Assembly: GCF_003426025.1 (NCBI RefSeq)
Contig: NZ_QJSH01000014.1
Location: forward strand, 1 to 64,000
Direction: 5' to 3'
DNA length: 64,000 bases
From: Paraliobacillus quinghaiensis
GTDB lineage: Bacteria; Bacillota; Bacilli; Bacillales; Amphibacillaceae
A program made the translations under genes and the position numbers. The notes under the pieces were generated by a model. The model was not told where the DNA came from and did not search any database. It was given only the letters and a program-made list of their open reading frames with translations. Shown here piece by piece: positions 28,844 to 38,443 of this stretch (the stretch's first letter is position 1; each line of letters begins with the position of its first letter).

Positions 28844-28932
28844 AACTCGGTCGAAAAGCCTATTAACATCTATCTCAACCAACCGATATATATGCTATAA
28901 TAGTTAAATATAGATAAAGGGTGGGGATACCC

Positions 28933-29355
28933 ATGGGTGAATTAGATAATTGTAGCAACTGTGGGAAATTATTTGTAAAAGTTACTCGGAATGTATGTCC
29001 GGATTGTGTAAAAGAAGAAGAGAAAAAGTTTCAAACAGTATATGACTTCATGAAAAAACGTGTAAATCGTCAAGCAACCATTCCTGAGATTGTCGAAGGA
29101 ACTGGCGTTGAAGAGGATTTAATCATACGATTTGTGAAGGAAAAGCGCTTAAGAGCATCACAATTTCCAAATGTGACTTATCCATGCGAGAAATGTGGAA
29201 AGGGAATTCAAGAGGGCAAGCTATGTACCACATGTTCAAAGGAATTGTCAGCTGACTTGGCTTATCAAGATGAAATTGATAAAGTAGCAGATAGAAACCA
29301 AACAGAAGAAAACCAAAAAGTGAGAACTTATTTCTCTGTTGACAAAAAGAATTAA
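28933..29355 (+). CDS. yvyF: YvyF, flagellar operon protein (TIGR03826)
   Basis: This 140-residue protein opens MGELDNCSNCGKLF with a zinc-ribbon (CSNC, CPDC), then a helix-turn-helix-like middle (about 40-80) and a second CEKCGKG/CTTC cluster. It matches the uncharacterised TIGR03826 family always found before flgM in Bacillaceae. GGGTGGGGA precedes the ATG at 28933; the upstream in-frame GTG at 28921 sits within that signal. Confidence 0.85.
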   Translation: MGELDNCSNCGKLFVKVTRNVCPDCVKEEEKKFQTVYDFMKKRVNRQATIPEIVEGTGVEEDLIIRFVKEKRLRASQFPNVTYPCEKCGKGIQEGKLCTTCSKELSADLAYQDEIDKVADRNQTEENQKVRTYFSVDKKN

Positions 29356-29361
29356 ATTAGT

Positions 29362-29388
29362 TAAACATTATGAGCTTATAACCGATAT
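29362..29388 (+). promoter_or_regulatory. Sigma-D promoter of flgM
   Basis: TAAA (29362-29365), 15-nt spacer, ACCGATAT (29381-29388): one mismatch from the SigD consensus TAAA-N15-GCCGATAT. Confidence 0.8.
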
Positions 29389-29441
29389 AGTATATAGAGG
29401 TAAAATTTAACGGATACGAATCAGAAAGAGGGTGATCGGTC

Positions 29442-29702
29442 TTGAAAATACAAGGTCCAAACCATTCCAAATTCAACCCATATCAAAAGCAGTTAAACAA
29501 ACAAGCTGAAATGCCAAAAGATAAACAGGTGAAATCTGACCAACTGCAAATCTCTGATCAAGCGAAAAAAATGCAAGAAAATCAAAACGTGCAACCTGAA
29601 CGTGAAGCGCGTGTGAATCAGATTAAACAAGCAGTTGAAAATGGCACGTATGAGATTGCACCGAAACAAACAGCAGAAAAACTGTTGAATTTTTGGAAAT
29701 AG
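29442..29702 (+). CDS. flgM: Anti-sigma-D factor FlgM
   Basis: This 86-residue protein holds SigD inactive until the hook-basal body is complete. The C-terminal family region VNQIKQAVENGTYEIAPKQ then AEKLL is intact; the N-terminal half is polar and probably disordered. The start is TTG, positioned after AGAGGGTGATC. A sigma-D promoter lies 60 nt upstream, giving the usual negative feedback loop. Confidence 0.92.
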   Translation: MKIQGPNHSKFNPYQKQLNKQAEMPKDKQVKSDQLQISDQAKKMQENQNVQPEREARVNQIKQAVENGTYEIAPKQTAEKLLNFWK

Positions 29703-29803
29703 GGTTAATTCAATAATAAGCTATGCTTTATTTAACAACTAGCGTAGCTTTTCTTATTGCACGTAGATAGTCAGCAAGGCAGAGTGAAAGGGAGGACAAC
29801 GGC

Positions 29804-30301
29804 ATGTCCATACAACCAATTATTACATCACTACAACAATTGTTAGAGCTGCATCAAAGCCTGCTCTCCATTTCGGAAAATAAAACCGAAGTATTGAAAA
29901 AAGGTGACCTTGAAGCTTTACAAGAATTGTTGAAAACAGAGAGAAAACATGTCCAAGCTATTAATAAAGTGGAACAGCAACGGATTGAACAGGTTACGTC
30001 ATGGACGGTGTCACAAAAAATAGATTTGGAAGCACAAAATGTCACCGCACTCCTAGAAGTAATTGACAACGCTGCAGAAAAAGAAGCACTTGAAGCAGTG
30101 ACAACAACACTTGCAGAGGTCTTGGTTAAGTTAAAGCAGCAAGAACAGTTAAACCAGCAACTAACACAGCAATCGTTGCAATTTGTGCAGTTATCAATGA
30201 ATATGATTGCTCCAACGATTCAAAGCATCAATTACAGTAATAAAAATAAATCAAGCGCAGATAATTCATCGAAACGATCTGTATTCGATTCAAAGGCATA
30301 A
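29804..30301 (+). CDS. flgN: FlgN-family export chaperone for FlgK/FlgL
   Basis: This 165-residue, almost wholly helical protein has long coiled-coil stretches (LQQLLELHQSLLSISENKTE and the glutamine-rich LVKLKQQEQLNQQLTQQ). FlgN chaperones the hook-filament junction proteins encoded by the next two genes. GGGAGGACAACGGC precedes the ATG. It lies 15 bp before flgK. It corresponds to B. subtilis YvyG. Confidence 0.88.
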   Translation: MSIQPIITSLQQLLELHQSLLSISENKTEVLKKGDLEALQELLKTERKHVQAINKVEQQRIEQVTSWTVSQKIDLEAQNVTALLEVIDNAAEKEALEAVTTTLAEVLVKLKQQEQLNQQLTQQSLQFVQLSMNMIAPTIQSINYSNKNKSSADNSSKRSVFDSKA

Positions 30302-30316
30302 GGAGGAGGCGAGCCG

Positions 30317-31855
30317 ATGGTATCAACTTTTAGCGGATTAGAAGTCGCGAAACGCGCACTTAGCACCCAACAAGCTGCATTATATACAACTTCACATAAT
30401 ATATCCAACGCCAACACGGAGGGTTATACACGCCAGCGTGTTAACTTCGAACAAATCTCTACACTAACAGGTTCTCGTTATACAGAAGGTGTGAAATCCA
30501 ATATTGGTAGTGGTGTCCAAGCCGGCTCAATCCAACGAGTACGTGATCAGTTTTTAGATGTTCAATACCGTAATGAAAATAGTAAGCTAGGCTATCATGA
30601 ACAACGTGCAGAAGCAATGAGTCAAATGGAATCGATTATGAATGAACCATCTGAACAAGGTTTGTCTTTCACAATGGACCAGTTCTCTAATGCGTTGCAA
30701 GATTTATCGGTTAATCCAGAAGATTCTGGTGCGAGATCTGTAGTAAGTCAACGTGCCCAGGCAGTAGCGGATACATTTAGTTATGTTTCTGATTCACTTG
30801 AAGCGGTACGTAGTGATCTAAAAAGTCAAATTGGTGTTACAACAACAGAATTCAACTCGATTATTGATCAGATCAGTAATGTTAACCGCCAGATTGGGGA
30901 TGTTGAACCACACGGACATGTTCCTAATGATTTATACGATGAGCGTGATCGCTTGACTGATCGCTTGTCTTCGATTGCCAATGTAAGTATTGACTACGAA
31001 AAAAGTAGTGGACAACCGAGTGATATTGCGATGGGGAAAGCTACAGTTACTCTAAATGGCGTCGGACAAGATGTAACGCTAGTAGATGGTAGTAACTATG
31101 AAGTGAAACATATGGAAATCACAATGGATACTGCTAATAACATTGAAACGTTTACTTTCACAGACCCCAATGATGCAACAGATACAGTTGATATTGCGGC
31201 TGCAGATTACGCTTCGACTGGGGAAATGAAAGGCTTAATGGAAATGAACGGTTATATTGATTCAGCTGGGAATGACGCTGGTTATTATAACAAAATGTTA
31301 GGTGATATCGATAAGATGGCAGTAGCATTTGTTAATGAATTCAACCGTGTTCACCAAAACGGAACAAATTTAACAGACCAAGCTACTGAAGACTTCTTTA
31401 AGATTGATGAAAGTGTAGCAAGACCAGCAACGAGCATGGCTGTTTCAGATACTATTATCGATGATCCGAATAACATTGCTGCTAGCGCTTCAGGACCAAG
31501 TGGTGATGGGGAAAATGCAATTGAGCTAGCGGATGTATTCTCCAAGTTACAAGAAGATTATGAGGATCCAACAGAAGGGCTAGGAAACAAAACATCAATA
31601 AAAAACTATTACCAGTCTATGATTGGTGATATGGGTGTTGTAACGCAAGAAGCAAACCGGATGAGTAATAATGCTAGTGTTCTACGTCAACAAGTACAAG
31701 AGAATCGCTCTTCTGTTAGTGCGGTATCACTAGATGAAGAAATGACAAACATGGTGAAGTTCCAGCATGCTTATAATGCTGCCGCAAGACATATGACGGC
31801 TGTTGATGAAATGCTAGATCGTATCATAAATAACATGGGATTAGTAGGAAGGTAG
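30317..31855 (+). CDS. flgK: Flagellar hook-associated protein FlgK (HAP1)
   Basis: This 512-residue protein forms the first hook-filament junction ring. The N-terminal rod-type motif SHNISNANTEGYTRQRV (about 28-44) and the C-terminal SLDEEMTNMVKFQHAYNAA followed by MLDRIINNMG are both intact. The variable middle domain (about 200-430) is surface exposed in homologues. It is followed by flgL after 9 bp. Confidence 0.95.
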   Translation: MVSTFSGLEVAKRALSTQQAALYTTSHNISNANTEGYTRQRVNFEQISTLTGSRYTEGVKSNIGSGVQAGSIQRVRDQFLDVQYRNENSKLGYHEQRAEAMSQMESIMNEPSEQGLSFTMDQFSNALQDLSVNPEDSGARSVVSQRAQAVADTFSYVSDSLEAVRSDLKSQIGVTTTEFNSIIDQISNVNRQIGDVEPHGHVPNDLYDERDRLTDRLSSIANVSIDYEKSSGQPSDIAMGKATVTLNGVGQDVTLVDGSNYEVKHMEITMDTANNIETFTFTDPNDATDTVDIAAADYASTGEMKGLMEMNGYIDSAGNDAGYYNKMLGDIDKMAVAFVNEFNRVHQNGTNLTDQATEDFFKIDESVARPATSMAVSDTIIDDPNNIAASASGPSGDGENAIELADVFSKLQEDYEDPTEGLGNKTSIKNYYQSMIGDMGVVTQEANRMSNNASVLRQQVQENRSSVSAVSLDEEMTNMVKFQHAYNAAARHMTAVDEMLDRIINNMGLVGR

Positions 31856-31864
31856 GTTGATAGT

Positions 31865-32767
31865 ATGCGTGTAACACAAAGTATGTTAACGAATAATATG
31901 CTACGGAATATAAGCAGTAGCTATAGCAGTTTAGATAAATACATGGATCAACTATCTTCGGGTAAGAAAATCAACCGACCATCTGATGATCCAGTTATTG
32001 CGATGAAAGGTATGAACTATCGCTCGCAAGTTTCGAATGTCGAGCAATATGAACGTAATATCAGTGAAGTGCATAACTGGATGGATAACTCTGACTCAGC
32101 ACTTGATGAAACAACGCAAACATTACAGCGCCTACGTGAACTAGCTGTCCAAGCATCAAACGGTACATATGAAGATGGGCAACGAAAGAATATTGCAGCT
32201 GAAGTGGATCAACTAAAAGATCATCTTGTTGAAATCGCTAATACAAGAGTAAATGATAAGTATATCTTTAATGGGACAGGCACAACAGGAACAGAAGATG
32301 CTGTTACTGGTGAGATGAAACATCCTGTTAGTGAAGATGGGACTGTTACTGCTAACAATGAAGCGGTAATGATTGAAGTAACAAGTGGAACAAAATTAAA
32401 AGTTAATATCACACCAGGAAATGTTTTTAGTCAAGATTTATTTGATGATATTGAAGCTTTTTCTGCTGCTTTAAAATCAGATGTTCCTGACGAAGACCTT
32501 GGTTCTCATATTGGAACGATTGATACACATATTAATAATACGGTTAGTGAACGAGCGGATTTAGGTGCGCGAATGAATCGTTTGGAATTGGTAGAAGATC
32601 GTTTAGAAAGCCAATCGATTGCTGCAACCAAAATGATGTCAGATAATGAAGATGCTAACTTAGAAGAAGTTATTATTAACTTAACAACACAAGAAAGTGT
32701 CCATCGTGCTGCATTAAGTGCGGGTTCACGGGTAATTCAGCCAACATTATTAGACTTTTTACGTTAA
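31865..32767 (+). CDS. flgL: Flagellar hook-associated protein FlgL (HAP3)
   Basis: This 300-residue flagellin-like junction protein has N-terminal MRVTQSMLTNNMLRNISSSY and DQLSSGKKINRPSDDPVIA, and a C-terminal D0 helix ending TLLDFLR. It connects FlgK to the filament. Transcription probably ends partly at the hairpin 32773-32810 before yviE. Confidence 0.95.
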   Translation: MRVTQSMLTNNMLRNISSSYSSLDKYMDQLSSGKKINRPSDDPVIAMKGMNYRSQVSNVEQYERNISEVHNWMDNSDSALDETTQTLQRLRELAVQASNGTYEDGQRKNIAAEVDQLKDHLVEIANTRVNDKYIFNGTGTTGTEDAVTGEMKHPVSEDGTVTANNEAVMIEVTSGTKLKVNITPGNVFSQDLFDDIEAFSAALKSDVPDEDLGSHIGTIDTHINNTVSERADLGARMNRLELVEDRLESQSIAATKMMSDNEDANLEEVIINLTTQESVHRAALSAGSRVIQPTLLDFLR

Positions 32768-32772
32768 AAATA

Positions 32773-32810
32773 AAAGCCTTGTCGCAAACCTTTGTGACAA
32801 GCTTTTTTCA
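32773..32810 (+). terminator. Hairpin with T run after flgL
   Basis: AAGCCTTGTC / GTGACAAGCTT followed by a T run. It lies inside the late flagellar gene string, so it may reduce expression of the genes beyond. Confidence 0.75.
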
Positions 32811-32837
32811 AATAGTTGAAAAAAGGAGGGATTGTGG

Positions 32838-33431
32838 ATGAATTTCCCCCAAATACGCTTGCAGTCACAGCCGGCACAAATTAGTATTAGACAAACACCA
32901 GGCCAGCAACAGATTAAACAACCAGATGCACAACAAACAATTCAGCAGCCTGAAGGAAATATGAAAATTAAAACGAGACCATCGAAATTAACAATTGATC
33001 AAACCGAAGCATTGGCAGATTTAGGTTTTAAATCTGTGAAAAGAATGACAAAAGAGCAAGCACAAGAGGGAAAACAAGCTGTATTCCAAGCGATATCTCG
33101 ACGAGTACGTCAAGGAACGCAAATGATGAAAATAGAAAATGATGGCAATCCAATTGTGAGTCAAGCTATTGAAAATGGACATAACGCCCAAAAGCAATTT
33201 AATATAGGTTGGATTCCGTCAGCGGGATCGGTGAAAATATCATATCAACAAGCTGATGTGGACATTCAATATACAGCGCAGAAACCAGTGATCCAAACAA
33301 ATACACAAAAAGCAATTACAAACTATCAGCCAGGAGAGGTACAAGTTAGATTGGCACAAAGAAACCAATTGACGATAGATTTTGATAATCTAAAGCACCA
33401 AGGTATTGGTGGCTTTGAAATTATGATATAG
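32838..33431 (+). CDS. yviE: YviE, DUF6470-family protein
   Basis: This 197-residue protein is rich in Gln (IRQTPGQQQIKQPDAQQTIQ near residues 17-36) and has a beta-rich C-terminal region (PGEVQVRLAQRNQLTIDFDN). It corresponds by position and sequence character to B. subtilis YviE, a conserved flagellar-cluster protein of unknown function. AAGGAGGG lies 7 nt before ATG 32838. It is 12 bp before fliW. Confidence 0.82.
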   Translation: MNFPQIRLQSQPAQISIRQTPGQQQIKQPDAQQTIQQPEGNMKIKTRPSKLTIDQTEALADLGFKSVKRMTKEQAQEGKQAVFQAISRRVRQGTQMMKIENDGNPIVSQAIENGHNAQKQFNIGWIPSAGSVKISYQQADVDIQYTAQKPVIQTNTQKAITNYQPGEVQVRLAQRNQLTIDFDNLKHQGIGGFEIMI

Positions 33432-33443
33432 AAGGGTGACACA

Positions 33444-33893
33444 ATGCAAATACAAACGAAATATTTTGGTGAACTAACTATTAATGAAGATGCTCTAATT
33501 CAATTCCCGCATGGCATTCCTGGTTTTTTAACAGAAAAAGCATTTGTCTTATTACCATTAGAAGAAGATTCAGTGTTTTATGTTTTACAATCTACACAAA
33601 CGAAAGAACTAGCTTTTGTAGTTGTTAATCCATTTCATTTTACGAAAGGTTATGAGCTGAATTTAGATGATAACACAATTGAGTCGTTACAGATTACATC
33701 AGAGCAAGATGTACAAGTGTTTGTGATTATGTCTCTAAAAGAACCATTCCAAACAAGTACTGCTAACTTGCAGGCACCTGTAATTATTAATCATAAGAAA
33801 CAGATCGCTAAACAATATATTACCAATAGTAAGCGCTATACGACAAAAGAAGCAATCTTCACAAATAAAACTACCTCCAAAAAGGGGGATTAA
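33444..33893 (+). CDS. fliW: Flagellar assembly factor FliW
   Basis: This 149-residue beta-barrel protein has the family start [21 protein letters not shown] and the C-terminal [17 protein letters not shown]. FliW allosterically inhibits CsrA and is itself titrated by cytoplasmic flagellin, linking hag translation to flagellin secretion. It is 1 bp before csrA and 350 bp before hag, so all three partners of the switch are together. Confidence 0.95.
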   Translation: MQIQTKYFGELTINEDALIQFPHGIPGFLTEKAFVLLPLEEDSVFYVLQSTQTKELAFVVVNPFHFTKGYELNLDDNTIESLQITSEQDVQVFVIMSLKEPFQTSTANLQAPVIINHKKQIAKQYITNSKRYTTKEAIFTNKTTSKKGD

Positions 33894-33894
33894 C

Positions 33895-34125
33895 ATGTTA
33901 GTACTAACAAGAAAGATAAATGAAGCGATTAAAATTGGTGATGAGATAGAGATTAAAGTATTAGCTGTAGATGGTGATCAAATCAAGTTAGGTATCGATG
34001 CACCAAAGCATGTCGACATCCATCGTATGGAAGTTTACCTGGATATTCAAGAACAAAACAGTGAAGCGGCAAACATTTCGACAGATTTATTTCATTTATT
34101 AAAAAATAATACAAAAAAAGATTAA
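33895..34125 (+). CDS. csrA: Carbon storage regulator CsrA
   Basis: This 76-residue RNA-binding dimer has [20 protein letters not shown] and [16 protein letters not shown], with the RNA-contacting Arg residues at both ends of the beta sheet. It represses hag translation by binding the leader (see 34206-34240). FliW antagonises it. Confidence 0.96.
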   Translation: MLVLTRKINEAIKIGDEIEIKVLAVDGDQIKLGIDAPKHVDIHRMEVYLDIQEQNSEAANISTDLFHLLKNNTKKD

Positions 34126-34149
34126 ACATTATACGATTTCCTCCGATAT
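34123..34149 (+). promoter_or_regulatory. Sigma-D promoter of hag
   Basis: TAAA (34123-34126), 15-nt spacer, TCCGATAT (34142-34149). The -35 overlaps the csrA stop codon, so hag gets its own strong SigD transcript. Confidence 0.85.
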
Positions 34150-34205
34150 TATATATGTAAAGCTAATCAGTACTAAAGACGGCCGCTTTAGTACCTTAGT
34201 GAAAA

Positions 34206-34240
34206 CCACAAGGATGTGGGAAAACGAAAATTCAAGGAGG
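34206..34240 (+). promoter_or_regulatory. CsrA-binding sites in the hag leader
   Basis: CCACAAGGATGTGG (34206-34219) forms a short hairpin presenting ACAAGGATGT, almost the SELEX consensus for CsrA. A second GGA motif is the Shine-Dalgarno itself (AAGGAGG, 34234-34240). This two-site layout matches the B. subtilis hag leader, where CsrA dimers block ribosome access. Confidence 0.8.
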
Positions 34241-34249
34241 AAATAACAA

Positions 34250-35380
34250 ATGAGAATTAATCACAATATTGCGGCGTTAAACACACACCGTCAGTTAGGT
34301 AGTGCACAAAACGCGCAACAAAAATCAATGGAGAAATTATCTTCAGGTCTTCGTATCAATAATGCATCAGATGACGCAGCTGGACTAGCAATTTCAGAAA
34401 AAATGCGTGGACAAATTCGTGGTTTGGATCAAGCATCTACGAATGCTCAAGATGGTATTTCAATGATTCAAACAGCTGAAGGTGCTTTGAATGAAACTCA
34501 TTCAATCTTACAACGTATGCGTGAGTTAGCAACACAGTCTTCAAACGATACTAACACTGATACAGACCGCGGTGAAATTCAGAAAGAGATTAATCAATTA
34601 ACTGAAGAAATTGATCGTATTGCTAATACAACTGAATTCAACACGCAAAAATTATTAGATGGTTCTAAAACAGCTGAGGGAACTACAGATGCTACTGCAG
34701 AAATTCTTTCACAAAGTAGCGATACGTTTACTGTTGACGCTGCTTCAGTAGAAAATACTGCAATTACAGAGAGCGGTTCATTTTATGTTGAAGTTGGTTC
34801 TGAAACTACAACTGCAAATGAGTTTAACGTATCTATTACAAAAGCGGATGGTACTGTTACTAATACTACTGTTGCTGCAGGTTCAGCAATAGCAGTAGGG
34901 GATATTTCAGTAGATGTCGCAAGTACAATTGCTACTGGTGACACAGCAGGAATTAATGTACAAGACGATGTAGCATATACTGCTAATAATGCTGTTAGCT
35001 TCCAAATTGGTGCCAACACAGGGCAAATTATGGATGTAGATATTAATGATATGAGCTCATCTGGATTAAATCTAGAAGGTATTAAGGTAGACACTCAAGG
35101 TGCTGCAGAAGCATCTATATCAGCAATTGAATCTGCATTACGTGAAGTGTCAGGAGAACGATCTAAATTAGGTGCTTTCCAAAACCGATTAGATCACACG
35201 ATTAATAACTTAGGTACATCATCTGAGAACTTAACTGCTGCGGAATCGCGTATCCGTGATGTAGATATGGCCAAAGAAATGATGAATCAAACGAAAAACT
35301 CAATTCTTGGTCAAGCAGCTCAAGCAATGCTTGCACAGGCAAATCAACAACCACAGGGAGTTCTTCAATTACTTCAATAA
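34250..35380 (+). CDS. hag: Flagellin
   Basis: This 376-residue filament protein has conserved terminal domains: MRINHNIAALNTHRQL and EKLSSGLRINNASDDAAGLA at the N terminus; RIRDVDMAKEMMNQTKNSIL and QPQGVLQLLQ at the C terminus. Residues about 140-300 are the variable surface domain, rich in Thr, Ser and Ala, good O-glycosylation acceptors; a Maf gene follows directly. It is longer than the 304-residue B. subtilis Hag because of this insert. Regulated by SigD and by CsrA/FliW. Confidence 0.96.
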   Translation: MRINHNIAALNTHRQLGSAQNAQQKSMEKLSSGLRINNASDDAAGLAISEKMRGQIRGLDQASTNAQDGISMIQTAEGALNETHSILQRMRELATQSSNDTNTDTDRGEIQKEINQLTEEIDRIANTTEFNTQKLLDGSKTAEGTTDATAEILSQSSDTFTVDAASVENTAITESGSFYVEVGSETTTANEFNVSITKADGTVTNTTVAAGSAIAVGDISVDVASTIATGDTAGINVQDDVAYTANNAVSFQIGANTGQIMDVDINDMSSSGLNLEGIKVDTQGAAEASISAIESALREVSGERSKLGAFQNRLDHTINNLGTSSENLTAAESRIRDVDMAKEMMNQTKNSILGQAAQAMLAQANQQPQGVLQLLQ

Positions 35381-35391
35381 TAGTAGATTAT

Positions 35392-35422
35392 AAAACCCCG
35401 CTTATATTAAGTGGGGTTTTTA
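35392..35422 (+). terminator. hag terminator
   Basis: AAAACCCCGCTTA / TTAAGTGGGGTTTT stem with T run. Confidence 0.85.
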
Positions 35423-35458
35423 ATTCATACTAGTTAAAAGCAAAGGAGATATAAAAGT

Positions 35459-37300
35459 ATGAATCCATCAATATTAGAGAAAAATAAACAAGTAATTCAA
35501 CAAAATACTAATCATGAGATTGTATCAATAGATTTGGATGAGAATAAATATGACTTAGGTTTCGAAGAAGGATTTTTGAGTATAAAAAGTAAGGGGACTT
35601 CACTAAAATACAATAACCTTATAGTTAATGAAGAAGTCGATAAATTAAACTATAGTAAAAATGGATTGTATTTTATATTAGGACTTTCTGATGTTAAATC
35701 AATTGTAACAATTTTTAATAATGCAACAAAGGGTTCAGCAATACTATGTATAGAACCAAATCCAGAAATGTTTCATTTCATTATTTCTAATTATGATCTA
35801 ACAGAATTATTCTCGAGAAAAAATTTCTATCTATTGGTAACTGATTATGAATCAATTCCTGAATACTTTGGTGGATTCTTGACAAAAAAAAGTTTAATAA
35901 CAAAAACTTCAAATCTTCAATTTTATACATCGCATTACTTGGAATACTATGAAAAGTTAAAGGTTCTACAACTGCAAAAAAGTTTTATTGATATTATAAA
36001 AACAGAGCTTTTTTCGCTAGGTAACTCTACTAGAGACACTTTACAAGGGTTATTACAAAATTTATTAAACTTGAAAACCTTTTGTAAAACAATGTCAGTT
36101 AATAAAATAAAAAATCAATATTCTTCTTTACCAGTAGTTATAGTATCAGCTGGTCCCTCATTGGAAAAAAATATAAATCACTTAAAAGAAATTCCACGAG
36201 AGAATATTTTAATATTTGCTGTTGATACATCTTTAGTAAAATTATTAGATATTGGTATTACACCAGATGCAGTATTTTCTATTGAAAGAGTAGTACAAGT
36301 ATATGATTATTTCTATAAAGATATAAAAATACCAAAAGATACAGTTTTTGTTGGTCCTTTAGTTGTATATCCTAAGATAATTGAGCAGTTTACGGAAGAT
36401 AGGATGATCATTCCTTTAAGAGAAAATGATGCGGTCAATACATGGCTAAATACTCTAGTATTAGGTGAATCTGAACAAATATCAATGGGTGCTTCAGTAG
36501 CTCATCTTGCTTTTTCATTTGCCCGTTATATAGGGTGCAATCCAATTATATTTATAGGGCAGGATCTAGCCTACGGGACAGATGGACTTACTCATTCAAA
36601 AGGTACAGTATATGATAAAGATAAAATCCCACACAGGAAACAGGAAGAATTTTTTGTGGATGGATATTTTGAGCAAGATGTAAAAACAACTAGGACATGG
36701 AAACACTTCACAAATTGGTTTGAGAAGGAATTTTATAACACTGAACAACTTATTATAAACGCAACTGAGGGCGGAGCAAAGATTCGCCATTCAGAACAAA
36801 TGACTTTGCGAAATGCGTTAAGAAAATATGCTTCAAAACCGATAACACCTATTTATCAATTTGTTGATAAAAATTATGAGCCTGTATTTGATGATCATAA
36901 AGGAATTGAAAAACGTATAGTTGATGAAAGCGAAAAACTGAAAGAATTTAGTATAAAAATGGAACAATTTTTAATAATTATAAAAGATATGGAAATTGAA
37001 CTTGATGATACTAACAAAACAAAATTATACGAAGCAGTAAACAAAATCATAGAAATGGATAATGTGTATAAACAAGATGTTACCAATTTAGCTTTTTTAA
37101 ATTTCTTTGTTCAAACGCATATCTTAATAGCAAGTTTTGAATTTAATAAATTAAATCCAGAGATAAGTGAGAGCTATTTACAAGGTTTAGTGAAAATATT
37201 CTCTAATTTATTTGAGACATCAAAAAAATTAAGTGATTTAATTTCGAATGAACTCGTTAAGTTTTTAAATACATCATGGAACGAAAAGGACAGCGAGTAA
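35459..37300 (+). CDS. Motility accessory factor Maf-like protein (MptE/DUF115), putative flagellin glycosyltransferase
   Basis: This 613-residue protein has the MAF_flag10/DUF115 core at about 220-430: VIVSAGPSLEKNINHL, FAVDTSLVKLLDIGITPDA and IIFIGQDLAYGTDGLTHS. Maf proteins transfer nonulosonic acids (pseudaminic or legionaminic acid) to flagellin Ser/Thr residues. An N-terminal SAM-like region and a helical C-terminal domain flank the core. The position right after hag supports a flagellin-modifying role. No sugar biosynthesis genes are in this window, so the donor is unknown. AAAGGAGATATAAA precedes the ATG. Confidence 0.85.
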   Translation: MNPSILEKNKQVIQQNTNHEIVSIDLDENKYDLGFEEGFLSIKSKGTSLKYNNLIVNEEVDKLNYSKNGLYFILGLSDVKSIVTIFNNATKGSAILCIEPNPEMFHFIISNYDLTELFSRKNFYLLVTDYESIPEYFGGFLTKKSLITKTSNLQFYTSHYLEYYEKLKVLQLQKSFIDIIKTELFSLGNSTRDTLQGLLQNLLNLKTFCKTMSVNKIKNQYSSLPVVIVSAGPSLEKNINHLKEIPRENILIFAVDTSLVKLLDIGITPDAVFSIERVVQVYDYFYKDIKIPKDTVFVGPLVVYPKIIEQFTEDRMIIPLRENDAVNTWLNTLVLGESEQISMGASVAHLAFSFARYIGCNPIIFIGQDLAYGTDGLTHSKGTVYDKDKIPHRKQEEFFVDGYFEQDVKTTRTWKHFTNWFEKEFYNTEQLIINATEGGAKIRHSEQMTLRNALRKYASKPITPIYQFVDKNYEPVFDDHKGIEKRIVDESEKLKEFSIKMEQFLIIIKDMEIELDDTNKTKLYEAVNKIIEMDNVYKQDVTNLAFLNFFVQTHILIASFEFNKLNPEISESYLQGLVKIFSNLFETSKKLSDLISNELVKFLNTSWNEKDSE

Positions 37301-37392
37301 AATAAACTTTATGAAATATAGAGTGCAGTATAATCGATTTTTGGTTCATAAGTAAGAATATTGAAACGATAAGTCTACCTTAGAATGATCAA

Positions 37393-38381
37393 ATGGTAAA
37401 AGAATATCATCTTGGTGGTGTTATCCTTTTCAGAGAGAACGTTGACAAGGGAACAAACTGCAAAGCTTGCTTCTGAATATCAAGAAGCATCTGAAAAATA
37501 TAACTTGCTGTTAGCAATCGATCAAGAGGTTTGCATCGTAACGCGTCTTCAGTCTGGAACGGATATGCCAGGTAACATGGCAATATGAGCAACCAGGTCT
37601 ACTGAGCTTACTCATAATGTAGGTAAGGTGATTGGGGAAGAGGTTGAATCACTTGGGATTAATATGAATCGATTATTACAGACAGATGCCTTAAACATGG
37701 AAGTTATTTCTGCCCATTTTGGTCCAGTTGATGCAGTTATTCGGTCGGTAAAAGCAGGTACAGATATTGTACTTATGCCAGTTGGTTTGCCCGAAGTTGC
37801 TGACGGATTGCTAGATGCAGTCAAAATTGGCCAAAATTCTGATAATTGAAGAATCTGTAAAACGAATTTTAACTTTAAAAGTGAAGCGAGGAATAATTAA
37901 AGAGCAAAATCCTCAATCAGTTGATGAGAATATTGCAAATGCAGAGAAAATAGTTGTGGTTGCAGGATCATTTAGTTATTCCTTTAAAAATGCTATTTTG
38001 GCTAAACATGACAATATGGTGATGATAAGAAGTTATAGTCCATTAGATGCTAGTCAAGTAGCGGAATTAGAAAATGCAAAAACCGTTATTGTTGGATCCT
38101 ATACCTAAAGCGTTTGGGTTAGATCGCCAAATAATACAAGCATGAAAATGGTCAATCAAGTGATTGAAGCGATTGATGCACCAGTGATTGGAGTAACAAT
38201 TAGAAATCCATATGATATTATGGCATAGCCAGAAGTGTATGCTTACTTGGCACAGTATGAATTTAGAAAAGCAAGCTTTGAGGCAACGGCTGCAACAATC
38301 TTTGGAGATAATAACTCAACAGGATTACTACCAATATCAATCCCAGGTCTATATGATCTTGGTCATGGATTAAGTTACTGA
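37393..38381 (+). pseudogene. Decayed beta-N-acetylglucosaminidase (NagZ/GH3-like) remnant
   Basis: Fragments in all three frames match one glycoside hydrolase family 3 protein in order: VKEYHLGGVILFREN; SEYQEASEKYNLLLAIDQE; TRLQSGTDMPGNMAI; HFGPVDAVIRSVKAGTDIV then LMPVGLPEVADGL; VKRILTLKV; FEATAATIFG. Stop codons, at least two frameshifts and an internal deletion (sequence between INMN and TDALNM missing) show long decay. Intact enzymes recycle muropeptides and are about twice this length. Sits between maf and the yjfB/flaG genes. Confidence 0.85.
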
Positions 38382-38407
38382 TATACGAATCATATAAGTA
38401 TATGTTG

Positions 38408-38443
38408 AAGCTCTTTCAGTTCATTTCTGAGGGAGCTTTTTAT
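38408..38443 (+). terminator. Terminator after the nagZ remnant
   Basis: AAGCTCTTTCAG / CTGAGGGAGCTT stem followed by TTTATT. Confidence 0.7.
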
